Position numbers and translations under genes: made by a program. Below are positions 20,621 through 33,264 of a stretch of DNA of 64,000 bases, one piece after another. A model generated the notes under the pieces. The model worked only from the letters and a program-made list of their open reading frames with translations, was not told the origin of the DNA and did not search any database. This DNA comes from Cladorrhinum sp. PSN259 (taxonomy: Eukaryota > Ascomycota > Sordariomycetes > Sordariales > Podosporaceae), in NCBI GenBank assembly GCA_033725935.1, contig MU867120.1, positions 124,001 through 188,000 of the forward strand, given 5' to 3'. The stretch's first letter is position 1, and each line of letters opens with the position of its first letter.

Positions 20621-21284
20621 AGACAAGGGCTCGGTGACCGGGGACTAGGCCGCGAGGGTGTTTTCGTCTTGCTTGTTTTGCTCTGGACACTAGTGATTTG
20701 TTTTGATGAGCCACCTCGTGTGCAGTAACCGTCGAGTGGTAGATAGCATGGTGTGCATTTTAGTTTGTTTACAATGAAAACAAATCAGCACCTTCCCCCA
20801 GCTTGGAGTGATCCCGTCGCGCTTCCCAAAACTGGAAGCCCTCCGCTGAATGGCTGTGACCCCAAATTTCGATGCAGCAGGCACCCACGTATTCCCCATC
20901 GCCGGGCAGTTCCTGTAAACTAACGATTAGCTATTTTACAGAGCCTTGCGTGCGTGGACCAGCTCGTGTGCGCGTTCCCGGTAGTGTGTCTCATGCTTTT
21001 CCGACGCCCGGCTCACTTGTGCAACCAGTAGGCTCAATCAGAGAGCCTCGCAAGATGCCCGCAACTCGCCTTCCTCAAATTCCTCGCAGGCGAACTTCAA
21101 GCTTCATCTCCTCAGCCATGTTGTTGTTTCGCCGCAAAATACATCTTTGCCACAGCCATCATCTACGAGTCTCGCACGTTACGCACTTGCGTTCTTTCTT
21201 ATAAGATTAAGATGGTAGGTCTGCTTATGGCTGACAGCAACTGATGGCCTGTAGCACGCATGCAAACCACCGACAACAGACACC
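20621..21284. other. Intergenic, 0.66 kb
   Basis: Between the 68-residue gene and the CorA-like gene. I see no coding signal; it must carry the promoter of the CorA-like gene. Confidence 0.4.
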
Positions 21285-23340
21285 ATGATCGATTCCTACG
21301 ATAGGCTCAAGGACGCATGCAAACCTGAGCATGCAGACACCTACCCGGCAAACTCAGTCAATACTCAGTCATTCAGACACACATTGAAGTCGTACGAGCA
21401 AGAACTCGATCGAGAGTCCACCAGATTGTTCAGCAGGAGTTCGAAACACGCCCTAGTGGAAGTGCTGGAGCCCGTTGATAACCAACGGTTCTATACCACA
21501 AAATGCAAGAGTTTGGAACAGCTCAGAAGTCATCTCCAAGTCAACCGCAAAGATCCAAAGTGTCGACATGTATTCTTCGAAGCCGAGCACAGCCGCCGGC
21601 CCTTGGACTGTTCCAAATCCATGTTCACCTTGGTCATGTCCTGGCACCAGGTGATGCCGCCCTTTGTCGATCTTGTCCTTGGCTTTGGAAAACCGCGTGC
21701 GGGCAAAGAATTCCACTACACGTCTTTTCGACATGAAGTCTCGATAGATCCAACCCCCGGTCAAGGATTCTCCATCCCTGAGCTTGGAAGGTCAGGACAA
21801 GAGATCCGGCACTGCTTCAATCTTTGGTCTCCTGAGGAGTCAGGAGGCTCTTCAAAATGGTCCCTCCGTCAGGCAGCAGCTTATCATTCGTTTGATCTTG
21901 TGTCTGGTCAGGCATTATGGGTAAACATCAAAGCAAACGATATACTCAAGAAACGGATTATCGATGCAACTGTTTCCTGCGACGCACTCCGAGTCAAGTC
22001 GCTATCTGACCTCTCTGGCTCATTTTCTGCAGCCCTCACTACGCACCTGATCCTGTTTGAATGGTGCAGCGAGAACTGGCGAAAGTACAACGGAAGTCTG
22101 GAACATGACATGCGCAACATCCTTGACAAAGTCAACAACGCGCCGGTCGAAAAGGTTGAAAGCGTGCTTGCGTATGACGGAAAGATGCTCATCAAGGCTT
22201 TGCAAACACCCCCCGAGACCATCTCATCCCCGAATCCGGAGCGTGCAAGTACATGGCAAAGTGCCAGGAGCGCCTCTTCATCTCCCACCAGCCCGACACT
22301 GGGCAAATTCAGTCGCACTTTCAGCGGTCTCAGCCGCCTGACTACCACAACGATGAATTCTACTGGGCAATCGTCAAGAGCAATACTAGCCCCAATGTCA
22401 CCGTTGCTTGGGAGCGGGCCAAAGTCACCAGTCGCCGACGGCGTCATAGATGATGATGAAGACCAAGACCCATTTCAGGTGCTGCGAGGGTTTTCAATTG
22501 AGCAACTGCAATGTCTTAACGGTATCGGAGCCGATATCCACACATCTTGTTTGGTTATGAAGCTGAATGCAGAGGTCTTGAATGACGTGTTGAAGTATTA
22601 CAATGACCTCTGGGAGTCATTTCCTGCCGACATTAAAACTGGATGCAAATCCTCCTTTTCTGAGTTCTCCCGACGGACCACTGCAATCATCAGGTACCTA
22701 GAGAAGGAACAAGCCAGAACATCAGCATTGATGCTGCTGCTGGGTGATGGCAAAGAATTAGTGAGTTCGACTTGGCCTGTTGTACATCCAGATTACGTCT
22801 GCTAACGTGTCCCAAAACTAGTTTGACAAGTTCTTGCAATTGCGCCACATAGAGCAGGGCAAGCTCTTCACTGCCAATGCTCATCAAAGCACCCAGCATA
22901 TGCAGAATCTCACGGTTGAGATGGCCAAATCTACACTTAACATGGAGCAATTGGCTACGAGCACACATACAATCGCAGAAAAAGCAAAAAAGGAGACATC
23001 TTCGATGCACGTCATAACGGTGGTCACGCTCCTCTTTCTCCCGGGGACCTTTGTTGCCGTAAGACTCGGGCTGCCATTGATGCCGCTCGTATGTAAGTTA
23101 CTAACGTGCAGTCAGACCCTATTTGGCAGTGGACTTTTCCAGTGGGATGATAATGAGAATCCGGAGGAGAGAGATCCTGTATGGAAAGGGAGTCATTTTT
23201 TTCTCTTCATCAAGGTCTGCGTTGGACTCATGGCATTGACAATCATAATTTGGTTCGTTTTCGCCTTTGCGATCCCACGATGGAGTGCATATCGGCGGCA
23301 GCAAAAGCCACCAGATGAGGAGGAGGGGAAGGGGGTCTGA
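21285..23340 (+). CDS. CorA-like divalent cation channel-fold protein
   Basis: Three exons, 21285-22760, 22822-23058 and 23116-23340; introns 61 and 57 bp; 645 residues. The C-terminus has the CorA arrangement: a long helix (KFLQLRHIEQGKLFTANAHQ, then STHTIAEKAKKETSSMHVIT), a first membrane span TVVTLLFLPGTFVATLFG, an extracellular loop, and a second span GLMALTIIIWFVFAFAIP. The usual GMN selectivity motif after span 1 is absent, as in the many CorA-like fungal proteins whose transport activity is unproven. The N-terminal half is fungal-specific; residues about 305-390 are a Ser/Thr/Pro-rich insert. The second intron's acceptor was set at GTCAG (23115), not the GCAG four bases earlier, to keep the frame. 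Confidence 0.85.
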
Positions 23341-24259
23341 ACACAAAATATGCAATATATGACATGGCGGCTTCCGGTTTCCGGTTTCCGGCCTCATAAC
23401 AAGACTTTCCACTTCCTGCAGACCTGGGCTACGTCCAGTCAATCAATCTCACAGCGATCGTGCACTGCCACATTGATTCAAGCTCAGCGGCTTTTTATCA
23501 GAGGCTGAGTTGGGTGAGCCCAACGGCAATCATCAACCTTGGGAGCCATCACTGCATGCCGAGTAAGACATGTGCTCTAAATGCAGGCCCCGGACCAATG
23601 AAAAAGGTTTGAATCCCCTTAAGCAGGTCGCCTTGTACATTGCCTTGCGCCAAGTGGCTGCTGTCTAGATCCGCGGGTGCGACCCGTCACCAGCAAGCTT
23701 GTCAGGGGTAATCTGAACTCGTCTTATAAACATCGAAGCCGCAATCACCACTTGCCGGTTGTGCGTGGCCTTCATCATTGCTCACCTGGTTTCACTTGTT
23801 AGACCTGATGATATTTTCCACGTGGGAGGCCGCCGGCACTGTAGCCGACTGAGTGGTATTAATAAGAGCAGCAAGTGTACTTAGCATCAGGCATCCAACC
23901 CGCCCGCCCCCTTGCTGCTTTGGGAGGACCCCGACACCACACCTCACGGCTTCCGCCAGCCTTACCCAATACCACTTGGAAATCGCCGTCCCCCCCCCCC
24001 CTTCCTTCAATGAATCTCTTCCTTTTTCTCACTGCGTCTTATCCGAGCATCTAACCTTCCTCGACCTCTGCTCGCTATTATCAACATCTCGCGCTCTTGC
24101 CACAAACATGCTAGCATGCCAAACACATTGTCTATTATTCTACCAACAAACTAGTCATTGAAACATTTTATATGCTGGCTACCATTTGATCGCGGGGTAA
24201 TTCATTGCAACCATCAACACCCAGCCGCCCGCCTTAGAAACAGCCATTAACCGCCCGCG
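23341..24259. other. Intergenic, 0.92 kb, with a 12 bp C run
   Basis: Promoter side of the kinase-vWA gene. A run of twelve C lies at 23990-24001. Nothing coding recognised. Confidence 0.4.
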
Positions 24260-27200
24260 ATGGAAGACAGCGAGGAGCCCCTTGATGCCTTTGCGCGCCA
24301 TGTGGATGAGAGATGGGAAACAGGAATCAATATTTCCGATGAAAAAGCAACTGCCAAGTATATCCCGTATCAAGTTTTACAAGAATACTGGACAGACAAA
24401 AGGATCAACAAGGTACTGCACAGGAAATCCCCCATGGGGCTGCCACTGCCGGTCGACGTGGAGACAGTAAAAAAAGGCTACCTCATTATTTTCTCAGTTC
24501 TCGTCTTTACTTCTACGGACAAGAGCTTTAGAGTCGAGTACATCGCCGACTTCATCCGATGTACCATTACCGATGCCAACCTTCCCCTGGAGAGCTCACG
24601 AGCCTTACAGGTCTTCCCAAGCGGGCAGCGCGGCCAAGGCTCCTGGGAGAAATTCAATGAGCATCAATTCTCTTTCAATCCTGTGCAACTGGGCTCAACC
24701 GTACTGCATAATCGTCCGCTGTTGCCGGGCTGTATTCTTCCATTACAGCGGCGCGAGAAGATACTTGCTGAATGTGGGAGAAACAAATCCGTGGTGCACA
24801 AGTACGAGGTCATCAGCGGCACCGAGAAGTTGAAGCCAGGGGTATGTCACCACGTTCAAACTTAATCACCACGCACCAATACTGATTTTCTCTTCATCAC
24901 AGGATGAAATTGCAGTCAAGGAGACTCTTCTTAAACGCGAGGATGCAATAAAGACGTTTGAGAGCGAGGTTCGTGCATACATATGCATTGCCAACGCCAG
25001 GCAGACCGACACTGCTGCGGATTTCTTCCTGAACTATTTCGGCTCCTTCCGACAGAACGACAAAGGATTCATTCTTCTGGAATATGCCAACCAGGGCAGC
25101 TTAGAGAACTTCTTTTCGACCAAAGATGTACCGACCACTCGAGAAGAGCTATACAACCTTTGGGGAAGTTTTGTGAAGCTCATCGGAGGACTAACGCTCC
25201 TGCACGACCTCAACGACTACGGTTTGCGCGGAATTCATCAAGACCTCAAGCCTTCAAATATTCTCGTCTTCAGACATGGCGAAGACCCCCATTATACATA
25301 CACGTTCAAAATCGCCGATTTTGGCCTGAGCAGCTTTCTTCTGAACATGTCATCTCATCCCGATCATGGGTCCACACGGTTGTATGGCGCACCGGAACTT
25401 ATTATTGTCAATGCTTCTCTTGGACATCTCAAAGGGAAAGTTACGTCCGAGGCCGATATTTGGTCCCTCGGATGTATCTTCTTCGACATGGCTGTCTGGA
25501 CCATTGGTGGGGAGAGGGGTCTGGATGAATTCTATAATCTACGCAAGGAGGCCACTCAGGGTAAACAATTGCTCGAGGACAATGGATACGTCGGTGCATT
25601 TCACGACGGCTCAGAGCGGCTCGCAGTTCTCGATCAGATGTTGGAGGCCATCCTATCCCGTCGTCGTATTTTTGATGACTTGTCAGAGCCCCTCGCCAAG
25701 TGTATCTTGAAGAGGATGCTTGTGGTGCCGGCTAGCCATCGCAGACCTGCACAACATCTGGCGCTAGACTTTGCAGAAATACTTATTGACCACAGGGCTG
25801 CCATACCCCAAAACGAGACTGGTCGGAATGACGTTAGAACTCCAGTCATAAGGCCTACTATTCTCACATCGCCCTTGGGTAGGGACAGTGTCGACAATCG
25901 CTACTTGAACGGTCAGATCGACCATCAACCTGAACCATACCCATCTCACCCAAAGACCCCAGAGCATGCTAGGTTTCGCCACACCCTGCGGTCCTCGCCT
26001 GACCACATGAACACCCCGAGCGTACACCAACTTCCAGACGCTCTCAATGTCAACCATCACTCTTCACCGGGCAGCCAAGATACAGTACGCCAGCCCAACA
26101 CGCCGACGTATCATGGGTCACAGCTTGAAATCGCCGACCCAGATTCCATCAAAGGCACATATAATACAGCGAATGTACGGAATCGTCAAGAGTTCAATGC
26201 CATGCCCTACCATGCCCACCGCCCGTCAGATCCCCTCCCAACGAGAAGCATTAGCCAGCGCCACGAGCCCATTCAGCCGGACCGGCGACCTTTCTCGGAC
26301 ACGCCGGCACATGCGAGTGCTTACCTACAGGCACAGATGAATTTTCAGCCGAGGAATGAATGGGGAGCGAACCTGGCCCAACAAACACCAGAGTATTTAG
26401 GGCCGTCCTCATCTCAGAGCACGATGCCTAACATACCAAAAATGAGCGGCAGCACACTTGCGCTGAGCAACACGCAAAGCAGCATAGGCCGTGCTAACTC
26501 CATCCGATCTCCATACGGTCCTCCTTCTCCAGGTGGTCAACGCCCCACTCGAAACCCCAAACCATCTATTCAATATGTTCTCAACTGGAAGAACATGAGC
26601 AAAAGCACGAGGCCAGAACTGCCCGGACACGTTGATGCGAAGAGAATTTTGGAAAAACGGGAATACGTGAGTTTATTCAATAGTATCTATATCCTCCTCC
26701 ATTCAAAATCCTAACAACCTGCAGATATTCATTGTTGACGATAATCTTGCCATGGTTGAGAACGAACAGCAATGGAAAGATGCGCATGACACGCTCGAAG
26801 TGCTTACGTACCTCACCAAGGACTACGATGAAACTGGCGTCGAGCTGTATCTCACATCCAATCTCGACAAGCGGAAAAAGGCCTCCAGGGGTGAGAGTAG
26901 CTCCCTTTTGACCTTCCTTGCGAAGCGCAACGCAAAACTATCTACACCAAAAACAAGGATGGAGTACAGCCTCAACAAAATTCTAGAAAAAGCCAAGGTT
27001 CTCCAGAAACCGACAGATGCGAGGGGAAGAATTAGTGAACTGCTACTCGGCTCGAGAAACCAGACGGATGTCAACATTTACATCCTCACCAACGGTATAT
27101 GGAGCGATGACGATAAGGACGGAAACCCGGCGGTTGCCCACACGATCCGGAACCTGGTCAATCAGATGGCCAAGAGCAACAGGCCGCGCACCAGCGTCAT

Positions 27201-27592
27201 GATTCAGTTCATCCGATTCGGTGACGACCCGGCGGCCATTAGACGGCTCGGATACCTCGATGATATCGTCGGGAAGGACCTGAAATTGTGAGTTTCACAA
27301 AGAACGCTCCTCCACGCTCTCTTTCATGTATACTGACCTATATAGCGATATTGTCGATGCCAAGACAATAAGTAACGACGTCTGGGAGATTTTGATAGGG
27401 AGTTTGGACTGCGGCAACGACGACCTCCCGGAGGTTGCAAACGGGAGGTCTAATGACGGCCAGCCGGAGGGAAGCAACATGGCCGCCGCTCGGGCACCAC
27501 AGGTCAGAGATATGGGAGGAGCAGACAGCACACACCAAGAACCACCACGACCTGGCGGATATGCAGGATGGGAAAGACCCAGACCAGTGAGC

Positions 27593-27635
<43 letters not shown>

Positions 27636-27739
27636 CACACCCAGCAGCCCCCTTTTCTCGTCATCCTGAATGTCAGTGGCATGCACCTGGACAGTGTGCC
27701 TGCCACCAAGGACGATTAGGCTATGAGAGAGTGGGATAG
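24260..27739 (+). CDS. Protein kinase - von Willebrand A-like fusion with polyglutamine tail
   Basis: Four exons: 24260-24841, 24903-26666, 26725-27287, 27346-27739; introns 61, 58 and 58 bp; 1100 residues. Residues 1-190 are an unassigned N-terminal region. The kinase domain spans about 190-500: ATP-site Lys200 (EIAVKE), catalytic loop HQDLKPSN (His306-Asn313; the usual HRD Arg is Gln), DFG at 333-335, and YGAPELI. Residues 505-780 are Pro/Ser/His-rich and probably disordered. A vWA-like domain (about 783-970) starts IFIVDDNLAM and contains NIYILTNGIW; the MIDAS serines of DxSxS are not conserved. The tail carries 13 consecutive Gln from a pure CAG run. Kinase activity is plausible but not certain. 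Similar kinase-vWA pairs occur in filamentous fungi; role unknown. Confidence 0.87.
27596..27634 (+). repeat. (CAG)13 microsatellite coding polyglutamine
   Basis: Thirteen uninterrupted CAG codons in exon 4 of the kinase-vWA gene. Pure repeats of this kind are prone to length change. Confidence 0.97.
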
Positions 27740-28428
27740 GCCAAGGAGGAGTAATTATTAATTCTGCATATATTCTTCATGATACCCATATAGTATATAT
27801 TTCTTCATTTTTCTCTTTATATATTTTTTTCGCTTGTCATGGAAATTTGCATAAAGGCGCGAAGTTGATGCCACGCACGGCTTCAAAACTTATCTAACTA
27901 GCTTTTGCAGCCATAAATAATAATTACCAGCACGTCAAACCAACGAGTTGCACATGATATGTGCACCATCTATCTTCCATTTCATGATAAAATATTTGCA
28001 ATGCGGTGTCAGATACCACGTATGAAGTTACCTTACATGACAGACACTGAAAAGGATCGAGCAATACCACCAAAGAAAAAAAACCGAGCCAAAGAGCAAA
28101 TGAGAAAGAGTGAAAAAGGAGTGAGGAATTATTAAAGCAAGACCAGCTACGGAACGGCCAGAAGGGCACGACATATCAGTTACCTACTAGTTATGTACTC
28201 CCAAACAGATCACACACAAGCGCTAAGCCAGTTTTCTCACTATCAATCTTCATCAAGCCTTTAATATAGCTCTAATATACTTCTTCACCCAGATTATCCC
28301 TATTAACAAGTAAACAACCGCCCCTTTAGAAGCCCCAAGACCAATATTATCCACACCAACCCACGCACAACAAGACAACAACAAAACTCATATTCCTCCT
28401 CTAAAGACCCTTCAAGGCAAAAAAAAAT
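27740..28428. other. Convergent 3' flanks, 0.69 kb
   Basis: AT-rich, between the kinase-vWA gene and the GH17 gene, which end towards each other. No gene seen. Confidence 0.45.
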
Positions 28429-29733
28429 CTATTCCATCCCCCAAAACTGCTCCGCATAAAAAGTCACCGGTTCAGCAACCTTCCACGAATCATCAAAAGC
28501 AGTAAACAAATAAAGCCCGCCCCACTGGCTATCCCTCCAAGCCTGCTTGATACTCTCCAACGCCACCTTCTGCTCACTCCTCCCAGGAACAGCAGCACCG
28601 TTAGCCATCCCCTGCCAAGGCCATCCGCTCTCCGTAACCACAACCCTCTTTGACGGATCAGCCAGTACCTCTTTCTATTTCCATCATTTCACCGTTAGCA
28701 TTTAACTCCTCAAAGAATCTCTTTAAACGTAACAGCTGGATAGGAACCAAAAGAAGAAACAAAACTCACAACATCCATAACCTTCCTCAACACAAACACT
28801 CCCGCCCCTTCAGCCGTCGTAGCACTATCAAAAAACGGATGAACATTAACAGCGCAGTAGTCCCCCGCATCACAAAGCCCTGGCTCCCTCTCGACAGCCA
28901 AAAACGTATCAACCGTCACCACCGGCCCCGCGTATCCCGCACTCCTCAGCATATCCCTCGCGGCCGTCACAGCCCCAATCACCTGCCCCGCCGTCGCCTG
29001 CCCGTTATTCACCAGCTCGTTCCCCACCGATATGGTATCTACTATCCCCCACCCTTCCTCTGAAAATTGCTCAATGGCCGACACGAGCGTCCACACTTGC
29101 GAATCCAAATCATTCAAGTCAAAGATGCCAAGGAACAGCTTTACCCCAATCGAATGCGCCGCGGGGACCACAGCGGCCACCTGGTTGCAATCCACCCCGT
29201 AGATGCGCACCAAATCAACGTTTAGCAACGACAGGCGCTGGAAGTCGGCGTAGACCTGGGAAGCGGTCCGGCAGGTCCCGTCCCCGTTGTAAGGCGAGTA
29301 CGTGACGCCCGTGATAGGATCTGCTGCTGCGTCGTCCAGTTGTCTGTGCGGGAGAGGAGGGGCTGGTGGTGCTGCCGGAGTAGTAGAGGTTGGCTGAACA
29401 AGGATGGAGGTTATCGATGTGCGGATATATGCCGGTGTGGCACTAGCGACGTGATCCGTGTCGACGTAGAGGATTACGTGCGGGATCCAAGTTTCAGAGG
29501 CAGCGGCGTTGTCAAGTAGAATTTTGGGTTTGTGGTGTCTATCGCCTGGCGCGATTGCTTGTCGGTCGAGGTGATGATAATTGGGATCTAGGCCCGGTTG
29601 AAATTTTCAGAAAAGAAAGCGGGCGCAAGATAGAGAGTAATAGGTGTATTGAGGAAAAAGAAAACTTACTTCCCGTGTGAGAAGCGGCGAGGCCTGATAG
29701 TAGCCCGCCAAGAATGAGGATAAAATAACTCAT
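28429..29733 (-). CDS. Secreted GH17 beta-1,3-glucanase / glucan-modifying enzyme
   Basis: Acts on cell-wall beta-1,3-glucan. Three exons, 29733-29670, 29587-28770 and 28674-28429; introns 82 and 95 bp; 375 residues. Signal peptide at the start (SYFILILGGLLSGLAASH). A pro-like segment and a Thr/Ala/Pro-rich linker precede the GH17 barrel beginning ITGVTYSPYNGDGTC. The acid/base Glu is in VGNE (about residue 212) and the nucleophile in VTESGWPW (about residue 309). It resembles yeast Scw11 and relatives; no GPI signal is evident at the C-terminus (ends QFWGME). Neighbours LCB1 and FKS1 on the same strand also serve the cell envelope, but spacing does not imply co-transcription. Confidence 0.94.
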
Positions 29734-30344
29734 GGCCGGTTCCGACTTGGTTTTGAGTGTCGGCTTCGATGTACTGGTGTTTTAGTTGTGGCAAAGGGCG
29801 CTCGAAATGTTGTGCTGAAGCGGGTGAACTCATGGTGGACGAAAAGTCAAGTCGTCCTGTTGGCTCGGGATGAAGCAGCATGGCTCATTGTTGCTGTGGA
29901 AAGAGCTCTTGAGGTTATCTCAGACGAGTCCTATTCTGAGGAAGCTGCCTCTGCCCATCATGATCTCTGACCGCGCTTCATTTTTCCCCTTTCTAATACT
30001 CAGCAAGAACGCCCTTCTGTCGCCCTTTGAGCCTCCGCGCTTGCCCTCTTATGAACCCTGGAACATCCAACTTACCTACAAACGAAACTGCTAAAACCAC
30101 CACAGATCATCTTTGAAAGCATTACATTAGTTATCAGCCGCAAAACAGCTCCCTCTCAAATAATGAAAGAGTCCGGGCATAAGTTACACATAGACACATA
30201 ACGTAGCACTCATCTCCCCTTTCCATTTCCCACTTGTCCCTTGCGTTTTCCCATGACATCGCTTCCCACCCGTCTATACCTATCCATTCTCACAATAACG
30301 CCCTCTATATACAACAACAATCCCTGCTCTGTGACAAAAAAATA
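29734..30344. other. Intergenic, 0.61 kb (GH17 promoter, LCB1 3' flank)
   Basis: Both flanking genes lie on the minus strand. Only short frames; nothing recognised. Confidence 0.45.
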
Positions 30345-32078
30345 TTAAGCGGTCGGCAAGTTAAGTTTATTATTAGTCTTGCGAGTCATGACCTTGGTGA
30401 TGGCATGCCTGATAGTGACACCAGCCTTCTCCACATCCTTCTTGGACAAGGCAGAAGTGAGGCAAATCTTGAGTGCAGGCTGAACAGTCCACGAACCGTC
30501 CTTGAGGCTAGAATGAGTGGAGATGGAGGCGCCTTTGAGGCGGGTGATGAGCACACCGTTTGCTAGGGCCTATTGAGTCTGTTAGTAACTGTATCACCAT
30601 AAAATTCGGGGGCCTGACAAACATACCTCATCACAGCACTCCTGCAGCAACCTCTCCTGGTCCTCAATGGTCAACCGTCTAGCATTCACAACCTCGGGCT
30701 TGAAAACCAAGATCATGATCGGGTTCTCAGGAGCACTGGTGCAGATAACCCAATCGCTTCTGGGGTCCAACTGAGCGCGCATCAACCGGATATTCTCGCG
30801 GCACTGATTCAAAATCTCGGGGTTGGATTGCAAAACGTTCAAGCTCTCACTGGCTGTCATGGCCAGCATGGCGGGCAAAGCGGCAGAGAAGGTATAAGCG
30901 GCGGCAGAAATACGCTGGTGCTCAACAACGTCCGAAGAACCGGCACAGAAACCACCGCCGGCACAGAGAGGGCCAGCAAGAGAGCCAACAATCATGTCGA
31001 TCTGAGTAGGGTCCACGTTTTGGTGCTCAGTAAGGCCACGGCCGCTGCGCCCAAGGACACCGAAAGACCAGGTTTCATCGAGGATAATGCGGAACTTGTA
31101 CTTTTCCTTGAGTTCAATCTGTGTTTCTTGTCAGCCTCTTGCTTCCACACTTCATCTTCGGTGTTGATGATCCCTACCAGCTTAGGCAGATTATTCATAT
31201 CACCCATGGTCTCAAACAGAGCCTCAGTAACAATGAACCGTCTAGTCAGCTTCTTCTTGGCCTGCTCTTGAACGACTTTGCGCATGACTCTTTCCAGGTC
31301 CTCCAGATCATTGTGATTGTACCACTTGATGTTGCTGCGGGAAATCTCCAAGCCTCTCCGGATCGAGTAGTTGACAGCGCGGTCGGCAACAATGATGTCT
31401 CCGCGCTTGCAGAAAGCAGGGATAACGCTAGAGATGGCAGAGAAGGCCTGCGCGTAGACAATGCACTTCTCGGTGCCCAGATAGGTAGCAATGTCGGCTT
31501 CGGCCTTCATGTGGACGTCTTGGGTACCGTAGAACTGGGGAGGACCGCAAGGACCAACACCGTAAGTGCGGAGGGTCTGGATAGCTTTCTCCTTGATTTG
31601 TTCGTTTGCGTTGAGGTTATAGAAGTTGTAAGAAGCGAGGTTGGTAACTGTCTTTCCGTTTGCGAGCTTTGATTTGGGGCCGGTCGGTCTGTTTTACTTT
31701 GCATCAGCGCTTCGTCCGCCATTTCCGAGTTACAAGTATCTCTTACCCAACAAGGACAGGCAGCCTCTCCATCTCAGCCTCCTCCAGCGCGGTCTGCTTC
31801 GGCACCAACGGTTCCGGAGTCCACTCCTCGACCAGCTCGTCAATCTCGTCCTCGGTCAACTTGACATAGTTGACCTTGCTCGTCGAGTAGCTAGGTGAGA
31901 GGAGGTACCGGATGAAGAAGATAACGAGCACCAGCTCTATCGCTGATCTGGCAGGATCATTCTGATAGCTGGACCGGACGTAGCGGATGATCACGGCGCT
32001 GCCGGGCACCTGCTGAAAAGCAGACGCCGCCCGGTTGAGATACTCGTTAACGAGCGTCTGCACCTCGTGCAGCTCCAT
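30345..32078 (-). CDS. LCB1: Serine palmitoyltransferase subunit 1
   Basis: Non-catalytic partner of the enzyme that condenses serine with palmitoyl-CoA, first step of sphingolipid synthesis in the ER. Four exons: 32078-31747, 31688-31178, 31118-30627, 30569-30345; introns 58, 59 and 57 bp; 519 residues. A membrane segment lies about residues 45-65 (SAIELVLVIFFIRYLL). Then the fold-type I aminotransferase core: NLASYNFYNLN, GVGPCGPPQFYGTQDVH, LDETWSFGVLGRSGRG, and GSLAGPLCAGGGFCAG, where LCB2 would carry the PLP Lys; its absence marks this as LCB1. The Cys of GVGPCGPPQFYGT is the position mutated in human hereditary neuropathy (SPTLC1 C133). Start chosen at the first ATG before the membrane segment. 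Confidence 0.97.
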
Positions 32079-33264
32079 CTCTTTTCTTTGTTTGTCTTAT
32101 TCCCTTGTGTATATCTTTTTTCCTAATCACTCCCCCGCCGCATCTGCATCTGAGGTTGTATCGTTTACCGCCTCGCTGGAAAGTCTTCGACGCGCCGGTC
32201 ACCGTCGCAAAATAAATCTGTCGCGTTCAGGAACAGAGGGCAAGAAAGGAATGAAGTGAAAAGAAAACAGAGATAACAGATTGACGAAAACACCACAGGT
32301 TTCCGGGTTCTTCGGTGTTTAGAAAAATACCGAAAGTTGGTGGTTACACTCACCAAAATGTCAAATCCAAATTCCAATCTACGGCGTACATGGATAGGCG
32401 CATTAGCATCAGCAGCAACCAGCCGACCGCCAGCAACACGTCAGGCCAGCTAGTCTTGCTAGTCGAACACAGTCCCCACTCACACACGGCGACGCGGGAA
32501 CGGGATTGGGAGGCCTGCCAGATCCCACTGCGACGGTCCCACTTCTTTTTTTTCGAACAAAAATTCAGGGGCAAGTCCCAAAAGTTTCCCGAAGCCCGGA
32601 TCTGACAGGCCCCACACAGTAAGTATTCGGTAATACCTTGTTGGTCCATGCAAGGTCTCAGGGGTATTCCGTACAGAAGAGCTACATAGAAACAAACAGA
32701 TCTTCTAATCACTAGCATCACTGCTTAACCTCATTCAATGCCATTGTCTCTCATTTCTCAAGCCCCATCAACTAATTCCTACATTTGAACGTATTATCAT
32801 TGAGTCAATAACGTAACGAACAAAAACAAGAGAGGAAAGCAGTAGGTATAGAAAGGTCTAATAAATTAAACCAGCGTCATTTGTGTGCGTGATGTGTAAT
32901 GTTGTATGTGATGTAACAGCCATTTGCCTCCTTAAATAAACCACCTCCGCCTTCCGAGGACCAAAGGAGAAGAAAAAAGTAAAAAGCCAAAATGAAGAAT
33001 GATGATTTGATGTGCTTCGGTGCTGTGCCAGAAAGCATAAAAAAAAGACAAAAACCAAAGAAAAGCTTCGCGCATGAACCCAATACACAGAATGAACAGA
33101 CCAACCAAGTAGGATACCATACAGCATTTCATGACTCCTTTCCTCCCGCTCTTTTTACTGACAACCCAAGAAAGCAAAACCCGTATGGATCATTGTCAAC
33201 CTGCAAAGGCAAGTCAACTTATTAAACAGTTTACAAGTAGTCCGCTAAGGGACTCGCCGATCCT
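32079..33264. other. Intergenic, 1.19 kb (LCB1 promoter, FKS1 3' flank)
   Basis: No recognisable gene. Contains several overlapping short frames on both strands that share no known motif. Confidence 0.45.
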
